A stretch of DNA of 64,000 nt from JADKCZ01 sp963786945 (GCA_963786945.1 CAWBAO010000003.1:1-64000), one strand, 5' to 3'; counted from the first letter of the stretch, positions 1 through 7,946 are shown. The notes: generated from the sequence alone by a model not told the origin. A program made the numbers and translations.

Positions 1-640
1 AGCAGCGGCTCGGCCGCGCCCCAGAGGGCCGGCGCGTCGGCGAAGGCCGGGAGCTGGAAGCGGGTGCGGCCGCCCGGGTGGCCAGCGCCTCCACCAGTGA
101 CCACTCGCCGGGCGAGAGGGCCACGAAGCCGTCGAGGACCAGCAGCCCGAGCTCGCCACCGTCGTCGACCTGGACGCCGCGCCGGACCGCCTCGGCCGCG
201 GCCCGCGCCGCGGCGGGAGCGTCCAGCAGCTCCAGCCGCGCCAGGCGGGCCTCGAAGGCCTCCAGGGCGCGGGCCAGCGCCCCGAGCCGCTCGGCCGCCG
301 CCCCGGCCAGCGAGCCGGCCGCACGCCGCGCCGCGCCGGCCGGGACCTCGCCGCGGCGCAGCTCGGACAGCGTGGCAGCCAGCGCGCCGGCGAGGCCGCT
401 CTCGGGCCGGAGGCCGGCCAGCGGGCCGCCGGCCAGGCTTCCCGCCTCGACGGCCAGCAGCCGCTCGCCAAGCGGATCGAGGACGGCGCGCCGGTCGCCG
501 GCCGCGGCCAGCAGGCGGGTGACCAGGGCCCCGAGGGTGGTGACGGTGGCGCCGAAGAGCAGCCCCCCGCCCGCGTCGCAGAGCCGGCGAGCCGCGCGGG
601 CCGCCTGGTGCGCGGTGGGGACGACGACGAGGGCGGGCAC
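1..640 (-). CDS. AddB-like helicase-nuclease subunit, N-terminal part only (runs off the window)
   Basis: The reading frame opens with GTG at 640, directly after an in-frame TAG, and leaves the window at base 1, so about 213 codons are visible. The start (PALVVVPTAHQAARAARRL) and a later block (LVLDGFVALSPGEWSLVEAL, near residue 180) resemble the inactivated-helicase half of AddB/RexB-type proteins of double-strand-break repair; the nuclease half would lie outside the window. Near base 70 the frame breaks: one missing base in a GGC/GGGC run switches to a frame reading RFQLPAFADAPALWG. The family call is inference from these motifs; a standalone PD-(D/E)XK nuclease is the alternative. Confidence 0.5.
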   Translation of the reverse strand, partial: MPALVVVPTAHQAARAARRLCDAGGGLLFGATVTTLGALVTRLLAAAGDRRAVLDPLGERLLAVEAGSLAGGPLAGLRPESGLAGALAATLSELRRGEVPAGAARRAAGSLAGAAAERLGALARALEAFEARLARLELLDAPAAARAAAEAVRRGVQVDDGGELGLLVLDGFVALSPGEWSLVEALATRAAAPASSSRPSPTRRPSGARPSRC

Positions 641-775
641 GCCCTGAACCTAGCGCCCGTCCCTGACGGCCCCGCCCTGCGGCAGCGCCATCGCCCCGGG
701 TTGCATGCTGGCCGGCCCTGTCCCAACATGCCCGGATCAGGAGACCACCCGCCCGGTCCCCGCCGGGGAGTCCAC

Positions 776-1147
776 ATGCACAGGAGCAGGCTGGCCGGCT
801 TCATCATCGACTGCCACGGACCGGACCTCGACGGTGCCGCACGCTTCTGGAGCGGGGCGCTCGGGCTCAAGGAGGCGGGGCAGGAGGGGGACCGCTACGA
901 GCGGCTCGACGCCTCGGCCCGGGATCTCCACGTCGAGGTCCAGCGCGTCGACCACCCGAGCCGGGTTCACCTCGACATCGAGACCGACGACCTCGACGCT
1001 GAGGTGGCCCGGCTGGAGGCGCTGGGGGCGCGGCGGGTCGCCTTCGTGCAGCGCTGGTGGGTGATGGAGGCGCCCACCGGCCAGCGCTTCTGCGTGGTGC
1101 AGCACCACGGCTGGGACGGCAAGGCCGGCGTCAACGCCTGGCCGTAG
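776..1147 (+). CDS. VOC (glyoxalase/bleomycin-resistance fold) family protein
   Basis: 123 residues forming one vicinal-oxygen-chelate module. FIIDCHGPDLDGAARFWSGAL near residue 10 is the typical first strand and helix, VHLDIETDDLDAEVARLEALGA is the central strand and helix, and MEAPTGQRFCVV is the closing strand. Members are small metal-dependent or metal-free binding or isomerising enzymes; substrate cannot be read from sequence, and this subgroup is often only named glyoxalase-like. The ATG at 776 is preferred to in-frame upstream starts because GGGGAG lies five bases ahead and homology begins there. It stands alone between an AddB-like gene and queD on the other strand. Confidence 0.8.
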   Translation: MHRSRLAGFIIDCHGPDLDGAARFWSGALGLKEAGQEGDRYERLDASARDLHVEVQRVDHPSRVHLDIETDDLDAEVARLEALGARRVAFVQRWWVMEAPTGQRFCVVQHHGWDGKAGVNAWP

Positions 1148-1186
1148 CCTGGACCGGGAGGCGGGCCGGCGGCGCGGCCGCCCCGC

Positions 1187-1579
1187 CTACTCCTCGCGGT
1201 AGGTGGCCAGCGAGCCCTCGTTCTCCCAGACGTCGACCCGGGAGACGGTGACCCGGCCGTGCTCGGCGGCCGCCAGGCGCGCGGCCATCTCCTGGTGGAA
1301 GAACCGGGCGATCAGCTCGGCGGTGGTGTTGAGCTCGTCGAACGGCGGGATCTCGTTGACGTTCTGGTGGTCGAAGCGGGCGCCAATCTCGGCCACCAGC
1401 CGCTGCAGGTCGGCGAAGTCGACCACCATGCCGATCTTGTTGAGCACCCCGGCCCGGACGAAGACCCGGATCCGCCAGTTGTGGCCGTGCAGCCGCTCGC
1501 ACTTGCCGCCGTGGAAGCGGATCTGGTGCGCCGCGGAGAAGACGAAGTCCTTCGAGATCTCGAACACCGGTGAGCCCAT
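1187..1579 (-). CDS. queD: 6-carboxy-5,6,7,8-tetrahydropterin synthase family (QueD/PTPS)
   Basis: 130 residues of the 6-pyruvoyl-tetrahydropterin synthase fold. Zinc ligands are His18 (FSAAH), His31 and His33 (LHGHNW); the catalytic Cys27 sits in GGKCERLHGH. DFADL near residue 75 and the C-terminal WENEGSLATY supply the remaining active-site elements. In bacteria with queA and tgt, both present at 28.7-31.7 kb, this enzyme normally converts dihydroneopterin triphosphate to carboxytetrahydropterin, an early step to queuosine. A biopterin or folate-related role is possible but less likely. A TATATC hexamer lies nine bases before the ATG, so the leader would be very short. Confidence 0.85.
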   Translation of the reverse strand: MGSPVFEISKDFVFSAAHQIRFHGGKCERLHGHNWRIRVFVRAGVLNKIGMVVDFADLQRLVAEIGARFDHQNVNEIPPFDELNTTAELIARFFHQEMAARLAAAEHGRVTVSRVDVWENEGSLATYREE

Positions 1580-1655
1580 GGCGCGGGCGATATAGCAGAA
1601 CCGCCGCCCCGGCGCACCCCGGGATGGCCCCGGCCCCGGCGCAGGGCCCGGCCCC

Positions 1656-2345
1656 TCAGGCGCGCCGCAGCAGCCGGTGGCGGACCAGCAGCCGCTTGCC
1701 GGTCAGCACCACGTCGCCCCGCCGCGCCAGCTCGGAGAGGGCCCGCGAGACGGTCTCCCGGCTGGTGCCGATCATGGCGGCGATCTCCGACTGGGAGGGG
1801 CGCTGGCGCAGCACCCGCCCCTCCTCCTCCGGCTCGCCCTCGGCCAGCGCGAGGTCGCGCAGGCGCGCCGCCAGCCGGCCCAGCACGTCGAGCAGCGCCA
1901 GGTCCCCGATGACGGCGTCGGCCCGCCGCAGCCGGCGGCACAGCTCGGTCATGACCTGGACCGCGACGCCGGGGTGGCGCGCCAGGTGGGCCTGGAAGTC
2001 GACGCGGGAGAGGATGGCCAGCGACGAGGGCTCCATGGCGGTCACGGTGGCCGAGCGGGGCTCGCCGTCGAGCAGGCTCATCTCGCCGAAGAAGTCGCCC
2101 GGCTCCTTGAAGATGGAGAGGATCACCTCGCGCCCCGACACACCGTAGAGCACCACCTTCACCTTGCCGCGGGCCAGCACGTAGAGGGCGTCGCCGGGCT
2201 CCGCCTCGGAGACGATCACCTCCCCCTCGGCGTAGCTGCGACGGCTCGCCAGCCGCTCCAGCCCGGCCAGGGCGGCCTCGTCCAGGCCGGCGAAGATGGA
2301 GACCGACCGGAGCAGCCCGGGCGGCGCGCGAGGAAGGACGGCCAT
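1656..2345 (-). CDS. Crp/Fnr family transcriptional regulator
   Basis: 229 residues. An N-terminal cyclic-nucleotide-binding jelly roll spans about residues 15-130 (IFAGLDEAALAGLERLA, then GDFFGEMSLLDGEPRSATV), followed by a dimerisation helix and a C-terminal Crp-type winged helix (PSQSEIAAMIGTSRETVSRA near 180-200). The phosphate-binding cassette GEMSLLDGEPRSATV is well formed, so nucleotide binding is plausible; there is no N-terminal cysteine cluster of the Fnr kind. Targets are unknown. It lies downstream of thiE on the same strand but has its own promoter, and translation probably starts at the first base of the mRNA. Confidence 0.9.
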   Translation of the reverse strand: MAVLPRAPPGLLRSVSIFAGLDEAALAGLERLASRRSYAEGEVIVSEAEPGDALYVLARGKVKVVLYGVSGREVILSIFKEPGDFFGEMSLLDGEPRSATVTAMEPSSLAILSRVDFQAHLARHPGVAVQVMTELCRRLRRADAVIGDLALLDVLGRLAARLRDLALAEGEPEEEGRVLRQRPSQSEIAAMIGTSRETVSRALSELARRGDVVLTGKRLLVRHRLLRRA

Positions 2346-2351
2346 GGCGCG

Positions 2352-2380
2352 ACCGTAGGGGGCGCGGCACCACCGGTCAA
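2352..2380 (-). promoter_or_regulatory. Sigma-70-type promoter of the Crp/Fnr gene (leaderless)
   Basis: TTGACC at 2380-2375, a 17-base spacer, then TACGGT at 2357-2352, followed by exactly six bases and the ATG at 2345. The -35 overlaps the end of thiE. Transcription would begin at about the A of the start codon. Confidence 0.6.
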
Positions 2381-2994
2381 GCCACGGCGGAGAGCAGGGC
2401 CCGGACCGCCGCGGCCGGGTCAGGCCCGGTAAGCCAGGCGCGGATGACCCCCACCCCGGCGGCTCCGGCCGCGACGGCCTGCGGCGCCAGCGCCGGCTCC
2501 ACGCCGCCGAGCGCCACCAGCGGCAAGCCGAGGCGGCTGGCCTCGCGCAGGCGTTCGAGCCCCACCGGCGCCCCGTAGCCGGCCTTGGAGGGCGTCGCCC
2601 AGACCGGCCCGAAGGTGGCGTAGTCGGCGCCGCCCGCCCGGGCGCGCGCCACGTCGTCCACCGAGTGGCAGGAGACGCCGATGAGCGCCCCGGGGCCGAG
2701 CAGCCGCCGCGCCGCCGCCGGTCCCATCGCGGCGGCAGGCAGGTGGACGCCGTCGGCGCCGCAGGTCAGCGCCACGTCGACCCGCTCGTTGACGAGGAGG
2801 AGCTGGCCATGGGCATGGCAGATCGCCGCCAGCGCCAGCCCCTGCGAGTGCAGGGTCCCGCCGGAGAGCGCCTTCTCGCGCAGGTGCACGGCCACGCGCC
2901 CCGGGGCGACGCCGCGCAGCACCTCGACGAGGCGTGCGCCCGGATCCGGCACCAGCGTGCCGTCCGTGACCAGGTGGACAACGGGGAGCCCCAT
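2377..2994 (-). CDS. thiE: Thiamine phosphate synthase
   Basis: 205 residues, a TIM barrel that joins hydroxymethylpyrimidine pyrophosphate to thiazole phosphate. Diagnostic pieces are LLVNERVDVALTCGADGVHL (phosphate-binding NDR-like and GVHL region, near residue 70), GVSCHSVDDVARA, DYATFGPVWATPSK (near 125-140) and the C-terminal GVGVIRAW. The usual FGPVFxTxSK signature appears as FGPVWATPSK. TenI-like homologues share the fold but usually lose these motifs, so ThiE is favoured. It works with thiS and thiG, 1 kb away on the same strand and separated by an opposite-strand gene. Confidence 0.85.
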   Translation of the reverse strand: MGLPVVHLVTDGTLVPDPGARLVEVLRGVAPGRVAVHLREKALSGGTLHSQGLALAAICHAHGQLLLVNERVDVALTCGADGVHLPAAAMGPAAARRLLGPGALIGVSCHSVDDVARARAGGADYATFGPVWATPSKAGYGAPVGLERLREASRLGLPLVALGGVEPALAPQAVAAGAAGVGVIRAWLTGPDPAAAVRALLSAVA

Positions 2995-3032
2995 GGCTAA
3001 CGTCGGCCCATCTTCGCGTCAGGAGGCGGGAC

Positions 3033-3842
3033 GTGTCGAGCCCGTTGGACGGCTTCATCGAGTTCCTGGAGGCGCAGCGCCGCCTCCACGGGCCGCGCTT
3101 CCCGGAGGTGCGGGCCGACAAGGTCCTCTCCTTCATGGGGACCAGCAGCCTGGCCGGCTGCCACCCCACCGTCTCGCTCCACCGCATCGCCGGCGTGGAG
3201 GGCACCTCGAACCCGGCCTCGCTGCGGGTGCGCCTGGTGGGTCGGCTCCCGCGCGGCCCGAAGCCGGGCGAGTGCCTCTCCGTCGCACCTGACCCGGCTC
3301 GAGCAGTACCGCGGCTTCCAGGTGAAGACGCTCCCGCTCGCCGCCGGCGAGCCCGAGGCCGGCCTGTGCTCGGTGGACGGCGATCGGCTGACCGTGAACG
3401 GTCGCCGCATCTACACCGTCCACCACAGCCCCTATGCCCTCCGCTTCTTCGAGGAGGTCCCGGTGGAGGAGGTCGTCGAGGTGGCGAGCGGCCTCCCCTT
3501 CGCCCTGGTGGCGGTGGCCGAGACCGCCAACCTCTCGCCCCGCTTCGTCTTCCACCACGAGGTGCGGGACGGCAGGGTGGCGCTCTTCCACGGCGACGGG
3601 CTGGCGCTCAAGACCGCCATGAACCTGCGCGACCAATGCCCAGGAGACGCGGGTGGTGCTCGACCTCGACCAGCCCGGCGGCTGGCAGCTGCGTGGCACG
3701 GTCGAGCCGGTCGCGCGAGCGTGAGCACCCGGTGGCCTGGGAGAAGGTGCACGCCGGGTTCGCCAGCGGGGGCTGGGGGCGGCCCTCCAAGGTCTACCGC
3801 TTCGTCGCCGAGGCCCTGGAGCCGCTCGCCCTGGCCGGCTGA
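3033..3842 (+). CDS. PNPOx-like (FMN-binding split barrel) family protein, three frameshifts
   Basis: A GTG start at 3033 follows AGGAGGCGGG. Coding signal then moves through all three frames: MSSPLDGFIEFLEAQRR in the first to about 3245; YRGFQVKTLPLAAGE to NLR in the second to about 3635; NAQETRVVLDLDQPGGW in the third to about 3710; and back to the first for HPVAWEKVHAGFASGGWG to the stop. Three one-base insertions explain this and leave 268 residues. The run ALKTAMNLR, VVLDLDQPGGWQLRGTVEPV and SGGWGRPSKVYRF resembles pyridoxamine-5'-phosphate-oxidase-like flavin proteins; the N-terminal 70 residues are not recognised. It could be a true pseudogene, but neighbouring essential genes show the same kind of indel. 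Confidence 0.45.
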   Translation: MSSPLDGFIEFLEAQRRLHGPRFPEVRADKVLSFMGTSSLAGCHPTVSLHRIAGVEGTSNPASLRVRLVGRLPRGPKPGECLSVAPDPARAVPRLPGEDAPARRRRARGRPVLGGRRSADRERSPHLHRPPQPLCPPLLRGGPGGGGRRGGERPPLRPGGGGRDRQPLAPLRLPPRGAGRQGGALPRRRAGAQDRHEPARPMPRRRGWCSTSTSPAAGSCVARSSRSREREHPVAWEKVHAGFASGGWGRPSKVYRFVAEALEPLALAG

Positions 3843-3857
3843 CCCGCCCTCGGCGGG
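3843..3857. terminator. Short GC hairpin between convergent genes
   Basis: CCCGCC, loop CTC, GGCGGG, placed in the 23-base gap between the convergent PNPOx-like gene and thiG. No U-run follows on either strand, so termination is only suggested by position. Confidence 0.35.
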
Positions 3858-3865
3858 CGGCGCCG

Positions 3866-4639
3866 TCAGCTCCCGATCAGCCCGCTCATCGGCGAGGAGG
3901 CGGCCGCGTGGAGCTTCATGGGGATGCGGCCGGCCAGGAAGGCCTGCCGCCCCGCCGCCACGGCGTCGCGCATGGCGGCCGCCATCAGCACCGGGTCGCG
4001 CGCCCCGGCGATGGCGGTGTTCATGAGCACGGCCACCGCACCCAGCTCGAGGGCGATGGCGGCGTCGCTGGCGGTGCCGACGCCGGCGTCGACCAGCACC
4101 GGCACCTTGGCCGCCTCCATGATGATCCGGAGGTTGTAGGGGTTGCGGATGCCGAGCCCCGAGCCGATGGGGGCGCCGAGCGGCATGATGGCGGCACAGC
4201 CGGCGTCCTCCAGCCTCCGGGCCGTCACCGGATCGTCGTTGGTGTAGGGCAGGACGGTGAAGCCCTCCTTGACCAGCACCCTGGCCGCCTCCACCAGCCC
4301 GACCACGTCGGGGAAGAGCGTGCGCGGATCGCCGATGACCTCCAGCTTGACGAGGTCGCCCATCCCCAGCTCGCGCCCGAGCCGCGCCGTCCGGATGGCC
4401 TCGTCGGCGGTGAAGCAGGCGGCGGTGTTGGGCAGCAGCGTCATGTGCCTGGGGATCCACTCCAGCAGCGAGGCCTCGCCCTTGGCGGAGAGGTCGAGCC
4501 GGCGCACCGCCACCGTGACCACCTCGGCGCCCGAGGCCAGGTGGGCCTTCTGCATGGTGGGGAAGTCCGGGAACTTGCCGGTGCCGACCAGGAGCCGGCT
4601 GGTGAAGGTGTGCGTGCCGATCGACCAGGTGTCGCCCAT
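3866..4639 (-). CDS. thiG: Thiazole synthase
   Basis: 257 residues, the usual ThiG length. ThiG builds the thiazole phosphate of thiamine from deoxyxylulose phosphate, dehydroglycine or glycine imine, and sulfur carried on the ThiS C terminus. Visible family blocks are GTHTFTSRLLVGTGKFPD at the start, LVKLEVIGDPRTLFPD containing the Schiff-base lysine near residue 100, and the GVGTASDAAIALELGAVAVL phosphate-binding region near 190. The ATG at 4639 follows GGAGGAGGG, which is also the coding sequence for the last three glycines of ThiS. An open frame joins thiS and thiG, but only because of one extra base in thiS. Confidence 0.92.
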   Translation of the reverse strand: MGDTWSIGTHTFTSRLLVGTGKFPDFPTMQKAHLASGAEVVTVAVRRLDLSAKGEASLLEWIPRHMTLLPNTAACFTADEAIRTARLGRELGMGDLVKLEVIGDPRTLFPDVVGLVEAARVLVKEGFTVLPYTNDDPVTARRLEDAGCAAIMPLGAPIGSGLGIRNPYNLRIIMEAAKVPVLVDAGVGTASDAAIALELGAVAVLMNTAIAGARDPVLMAAAMRDAVAAGRQAFLAGRIPMKLHAAASSPMSGLIGS

Positions 4640-4641
4640 GG

Positions 4642-4849
4642 CTACCCTCCTCCCACGAAGGCGACGATTCTCGATCGAGTCGCCCGCCCCGAGCCGGTGC
4701 GTCGCGTACCGGTCCTTGGTCACCACCGTCTCGTTCACCTCGACCGCCACGCGCGCCGCCTTGACGCCGAGGTGGGCCAGCAGCGCCTCCACCGTCAGCC
4801 CCTCGGGCAGCTCGCGCACCTCGCCGTTCAGCCGGACCTGGATCGCCAT
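4642..4849 (-). CDS. thiS: Sulfur carrier protein ThiS, one-base insertion near the 3' end
   Basis: Ubiquitin-like carrier of 68 residues once corrected. MAIQVRLNGEVRELPEGLTV and RVAVEVNETVV are typical. Near 4666 the sequence reads GAGAATCGTC; removing one A gives SIEIVAFVGGG and TAG at 4644-4642, exactly the Gly-Gly tail that is adenylated and thiocarboxylated. As given, the frame misses this stop and runs on into thiG, producing a false fusion without the functional tail. The two genes are two bases apart. TTGACG-N18-GAGAAT upstream gives a promoter ending ten bases before the ATG. Confidence 0.88.
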
Positions 4850-4859
4850 GAGGGGCGGG

Positions 4860-4889
4860 ATTCTCGCCTCGCGGCGGCGGGCGCGTCAA
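4860..4889 (-). promoter_or_regulatory. Promoter of thiS-thiG
   Basis: TTGACG at 4889-4884, 18-base spacer, GAGAAT at 4865-4860, then ten bases to the ATG at 4849. The leader is too short for a TPP riboswitch and no THI-box sequence is visible. Confidence 0.5.
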
Positions 4890-4927
4890 ACCTCGGCGGC
4901 GCGGCTGCGGGTGGCCTCGGCCCCGGC

Positions 4928-4933
4928 TATGCT
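4928..4933 (+). promoter_or_regulatory. -10 element of the DUF493 gene (leaderless)
   Basis: TATGCT followed by exactly six bases and the ATG at 4940. No good -35 match lies 16-18 bases upstream and no Shine-Dalgarno sequence is present. Confidence 0.45.
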
Positions 4934-4939
4934 GCCGGC

Positions 4940-5212
4940 ATGGACCCGCCTGGCCAGCCCGGCCGCTTCCAGTACCCGGTCGAGTACCCCATCAAGATCT
5001 TCGGCCTGGCCGCCGACGACTTCCCCGAGCACGCCCGCCGGCTGGTGGAGCGGGTGGTGGGCTCGGCGCCCCCCGAGCTGGTCACGGTGCGGGCCAGCTC
5101 GGGCGGCAAGTACCACGCGGTCACGGTGGTGGTCACGCTCGTCAGCGAGACGCAGCGCCTGGCGCTCTACGAGGCCCTGCGCGGCGACCGGCGCGTCGTC
5201 CACGCGCTGTAG
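4940..5212 (+). CDS. DUF493 (YbeD-like) family protein
   Basis: 90 residues. YPIKIFGLAADDFPEHARRL, VTVRASSGGKYHAVTVVV and the closing ALRGDRRVVHAL match the small ACT-like fold of the DUF493 family, typified by E. coli YbeD near the lipoate genes. The biochemical role is unknown; a regulatory ligand-binding role is assumed from the fold. The ATG at 4940 lies six bases after TATGCT, consistent with a leaderless transcript. It probably heads the transcript of the membrane protein/DUF4129/DUF4350 genes that follow with almost no spacing. Confidence 0.8.
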   Translation: MDPPGQPGRFQYPVEYPIKIFGLAADDFPEHARRLVERVVGSAPPELVTVRASSGGKYHAVTVVVTLVSETQRLALYEALRGDRRVVHAL

Positions 5213-5222
5213 GAAGGCCCCC

Positions 5223-6182
5223 CTGTCCCTCGACCTGACCATCGGCCCGCTCGCCCTCGGCGGGATGATCGATCGGGCCGTGGCCGCCGCGCGGCTCCAC
5301 TTCCGTCCGCTCTTCGTCGCCATGCTGCTGCTGCAGGCGCCGGCCCTGGCCCTGGCCCGACTGGCCTCGGTCCAGGCCACCGGGCTCCTGCTGGCGAGCG
5401 CCGATCCCCGCCAGGCGGCCGAGCGCGCGCCGGCGGCCCTGGCCGCGGCGGGCGGGCTGCTGGGGGCCCTCCTCCTGCTGCAGAGCGTGGCCACCGCGGT
5501 GGCGGCGGCGCTGCTGTCCGGGTCGCTGGCGCCAGGCTCCGCCGCCCCCGGGCGGACCGGCCGGGGCGGCACGGCCTGGCTCCCCCTGCTGCTGGCCGCC
5601 GCGGGCACCGGGCTGCTGCAGCAGCTCCTCCTGGTGCTGGGCACCGGCCTCGGCATGGTGCCCGGGCTGCTCCTCGTCGTGGCCGCCCGCTCCAGCGCCA
5701 CCGCCCTGGCCGGCGCCGCGGGCGCGGCGCTCGGTGGGCTGGTCCTCTTCACGGTGGTGCTGCTGCGCACCTTCCTGGCGCCGGTGGCGGTGGCCGTGGA
5801 GGGGCTGGGGCCGTGGGGCGCGCTGCGACGCTCCGACCGGCTGATGGCGCCGCGGCCGGGGCAGCCGGTGCTGGAGCGGCCCGGCGTGCGCGCCTCGCTG
5901 GTGCTCCTCACCACCTTCGCGCTGATGCTGGCGGTCAACGGGCTGGCCGGCCTGCCCCGGGCCATCGCCGGCAGCCTCGCCGGGGGCGGCCCGCTCCCCT
6001 TCCTGCCCGGGACGCTGCCCCTGTCGGTCGAGCTGGGGCTCTCGCTCTTCGAGCTGGTGACCGGGGCGGCGCTCCAGCCCTTCCCGCTGGCGGTCACGGC
6101 GGTCTTCTACTTCGAGCGGCGCGCCCGCACCGAGGGGCTCGACCTGGCGGCCTGGGCGGCGCGGCTGGAGGCGGCACCGTGA
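5223..6182 (+). CDS. Polytopic membrane protein heading a DUF4129/DUF4350/MoxR/DUF58 cluster
   Basis: About 319 residues with roughly six hydrophobic segments (for example LFVAMLLLQAPALALARL and LVLFTVVLLRTFLAPVAVAV). The N-terminal pattern, ending IGPLALGGMIDRAVAAARLHF, is typical of membrane proteins that accompany DUF4129 and MoxR genes; their function is unknown. The start is uncertain. A CTG at 5223 has AGGAAGG five bases upstream and keeps the conserved N terminus, whereas the ATG at 5265 would remove part of it. The stop overlaps the next gene by GTGA, so the two are translationally coupled. Confidence 0.6.
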   Translation: MSLDLTIGPLALGGMIDRAVAAARLHFRPLFVAMLLLQAPALALARLASVQATGLLLASADPRQAAERAPAALAAAGGLLGALLLLQSVATAVAAALLSGSLAPGSAAPGRTGRGGTAWLPLLLAAAGTGLLQQLLLVLGTGLGMVPGLLLVVAARSSATALAGAAGAALGGLVLFTVVLLRTFLAPVAVAVEGLGPWGALRRSDRLMAPRPGQPVLERPGVRASLVLLTTFALMLAVNGLAGLPRAIAGSLAGGGPLPFLPGTLPLSVELGLSLFELVTGAALQPFPLAVTAVFYFERRARTEGLDLAAWAARLEAAP

Positions 6183-6823
6183 GCGGCGCCGGCCTGCTGG
6201 CCAGCCAGGCCGACCGCGCGGCGCTGGCCGAGGTGCTGGCCGACCCCGAGTTCCAGGCCCAGCGGTGGAGCGGCGACCACCTCCGGCGCTGGCTCGCCGG
6301 GTGGTGGGAGCGGCTCACCGAGCTGCTCGGGACCTCCGAGGCGGAGCGGTGGGCCGGCCTGGGGCGTGCGGTCTTCCTGGCCACCGCCCTGGTGGCGCTG
6401 CTGCTGCTCTGGCGCGCCGTGCGCCGGCGCCAGCGGGGGGGCACCGCAGGGGCCCGGGCCCCCCGCGGCGGGCGGGCCACGGTGCAGCCCCGGCCGGCCG
6501 GCGGGGTCGACGTCGCCGAGGCCGAGCGGGCGCTCGCCGCCGGTGACGCCGTCGAGGCGGTGCGGCTCGCCTTCCTCGCCGCCGTCGGGGCCCTGCAGCG
6601 CCGGCTCCCCGCCGCGACGGTGGACGTCCTCACCGGGAGCGAGCTGGCGGGGCGGGTGGCCGACGAGGGGTTCGGCCGCCTGGCCCGGCTGCACGAGCGG
6701 ACCGTCTTCGGGCGCCGGCCGGTCAGCCCCGGCGAGGTGGCCGCGGCGCTGGCGGTGGCGGCCCGGCTGGCCTCCGAGGCCAGGGCCGGCCCCGATCGGC
6801 CTGCGGGCGAGGTGCCGCCGTGA
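6179..6823 (+). CDS. DUF4129 domain-containing membrane protein
   Basis: 214 residues. The first 60 residues are cytosolic or periplasmic and end in WWERLTEL; one membrane segment follows (AVFLATALVALLLLW, near residues 62-78), then an Arg/Gly/Pro linker and a helical DUF4129 domain (VDVAEAERALAAGDAVEAVRLAFLAAVGALQRR, continuing to RLHERTVFGRRPVSPGEV). The domain is usually found next to DUF58 and MoxR ATPase genes, as here; its molecular role is not established. GTG at 6179 overlaps the preceding stop by four bases, and the stop overlaps the next start in the same way. Confidence 0.75.
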   Translation: MSGAGLLASQADRAALAEVLADPEFQAQRWSGDHLRRWLAGWWERLTELLGTSEAERWAGLGRAVFLATALVALLLLWRAVRRRQRGGTAGARAPRGGRATVQPRPAGGVDVAEAERALAAGDAVEAVRLAFLAAVGALQRRLPAATVDVLTGSELAGRVADEGFGRLARLHERTVFGRRPVSPGEVAAALAVAARLASEARAGPDRPAGEVPP

Positions 6824-7935
6824 GGCCCGGCGGGGTGGCGGTGGCCGGGGTGGTGGGGGTGGCGCTGCTGGTCGCGGCGGTGGCGTCGTCCACGCCGCGG
6901 GGCGACGCCGGGCTGGCCCGCTTCCCGTCCGCCGCGTCGACCGGTGGCGCCGGGGTGGGGGCCGCGGCGCGCTGGCTGGCCGCGACCGGCCGTCCGGGCC
7001 GCCGGCTGGTGCCCGGGGACGGCCGTCCCCGTCCCGGGGAGGTGTGGCTGCTGCTGGCCCCCGCGGCCGCGCTCGACGCGGAGGAGGTGGACGCGGTGCT
7101 GGCCCACGCCGAGGGCGGTGGGCTGGTGGTCTGGGCGCTCGGCGAGCCCGGCGAGGCGCGGCAGCCCGCGCTGGCGCGGCGGCTGGGGGCGCGCCGCCTG
7201 CCCGGCCAGGGCGAGCGCACGGTCGGCCCGCTCGCGTCCCACCCCCTCTTCGACGGCCTCTCGCTGCGCGCCGCCGGGACGGGCGTGGCCTCGGAGCGGC
7301 CAGGCGCCCGCGCCGTGCTGGGCGACGCGGATCGCCCGGAGGCGGTGGCCGTGCCGCTGGGCGCGGGAGAGGTGGTGCTGCTGGCCGGGCCCGAGCCGCT
7401 CGACAACCGCCACGTCGGCACCGGGGACGCCCTCTCGCTCTGGGTGAGGCTGGCGGCCCGTGGACCGATCGCCTTCGACGAGCGGTTCCTGCTCCCGGCC
7501 GCCACGGGACGGGCGTCGCTGGCGGGCGCGCCGGCGCTCCTCGGCCTGCAGCTCGGCGTGCTGGTCCTGCTGCTGGCCGCCGCGCTCTGGCCTCGCCTCG
7601 GCACCGTCCGGCCGCCGCCGCCGGGCGGAGCCGGGCGCACCACCCGCGAGTACCTGGCCTCGCTGGCCGGCCTCTACCAGCGCGCCGGCGCCGAGCCGGC
7701 GCTGGCGGCGGCCAGCTGGCTGAGGCTGCGGCGGCGCCTGGAGCGCGAGGCCGGGGTGCCGGCCGGGCTCCCGGCCGAGGCGGCGGCCCGGCGGCTGGCC
7801 GCCCGCGCGCCGGCGGCGGAGGAGCCGCTGCGGCGGGGCGAGGCGGCGCTGGTCCGGGGCGGCCCGGGGGTCCTGCTGGAGGTGACCCGGGCCTCGGCCG
7901 ACGTCGAGGCGGCCCGGCGCCGGCGCGGCCGTTGA
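6820..7935 (+). CDS. DUF4350 domain-containing membrane protein
   Basis: 371 residues. A membrane segment lies at residues 5-24 (VAVAGVVGVALLVAAVASS), then a Rossmann-like soluble region (EVWLLLAPAAALDAEEVDAV, ALGEPGEARQPAL) typical of DUF4350, a second membrane segment near residue 250 (LGLQLGVLVLLLAAALWP), and a helical tail with TREYLASLAGLYQRAGAEPAL. The gene is coupled to the DUF4129 gene by a GTGA overlap. The cluster MoxR + DUF58 + DUF4129 + DUF4350 recurs in many phyla and is thought to be an AAA+ chaperone with envelope partners; that is inference from conserved context. Confidence 0.75.
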   Translation: MRPGGVAVAGVVGVALLVAAVASSTPRGDAGLARFPSAASTGGAGVGAAARWLAATGRPGRRLVPGDGRPRPGEVWLLLAPAAALDAEEVDAVLAHAEGGGLVVWALGEPGEARQPALARRLGARRLPGQGERTVGPLASHPLFDGLSLRAAGTGVASERPGARAVLGDADRPEAVAVPLGAGEVVLLAGPEPLDNRHVGTGDALSLWVRLAARGPIAFDERFLLPAATGRASLAGAPALLGLQLGVLVLLLAAALWPRLGTVRPPPPGGAGRTTREYLASLAGLYQRAGAEPALAAASWLRLRRRLEREAGVPAGLPAEAAARRLAARAPAAEEPLRRGEAALVRGGPGVLLEVTRASADVEAARRRRGR

Positions 7936-7946
7936 ACCCTGCGTGC

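Noticed and set aside
3866..4849. Natural ThiS-ThiG fusion
   Set aside because: Such fusions exist, but here the Gly-Gly tail and stop codon return on removing one base, and the ribosome site of thiG is intact.
4850..4939. TPP riboswitch ahead of thiS
   Set aside because: The predicted leader is only a few bases long and no CTGAGA-type core is present.
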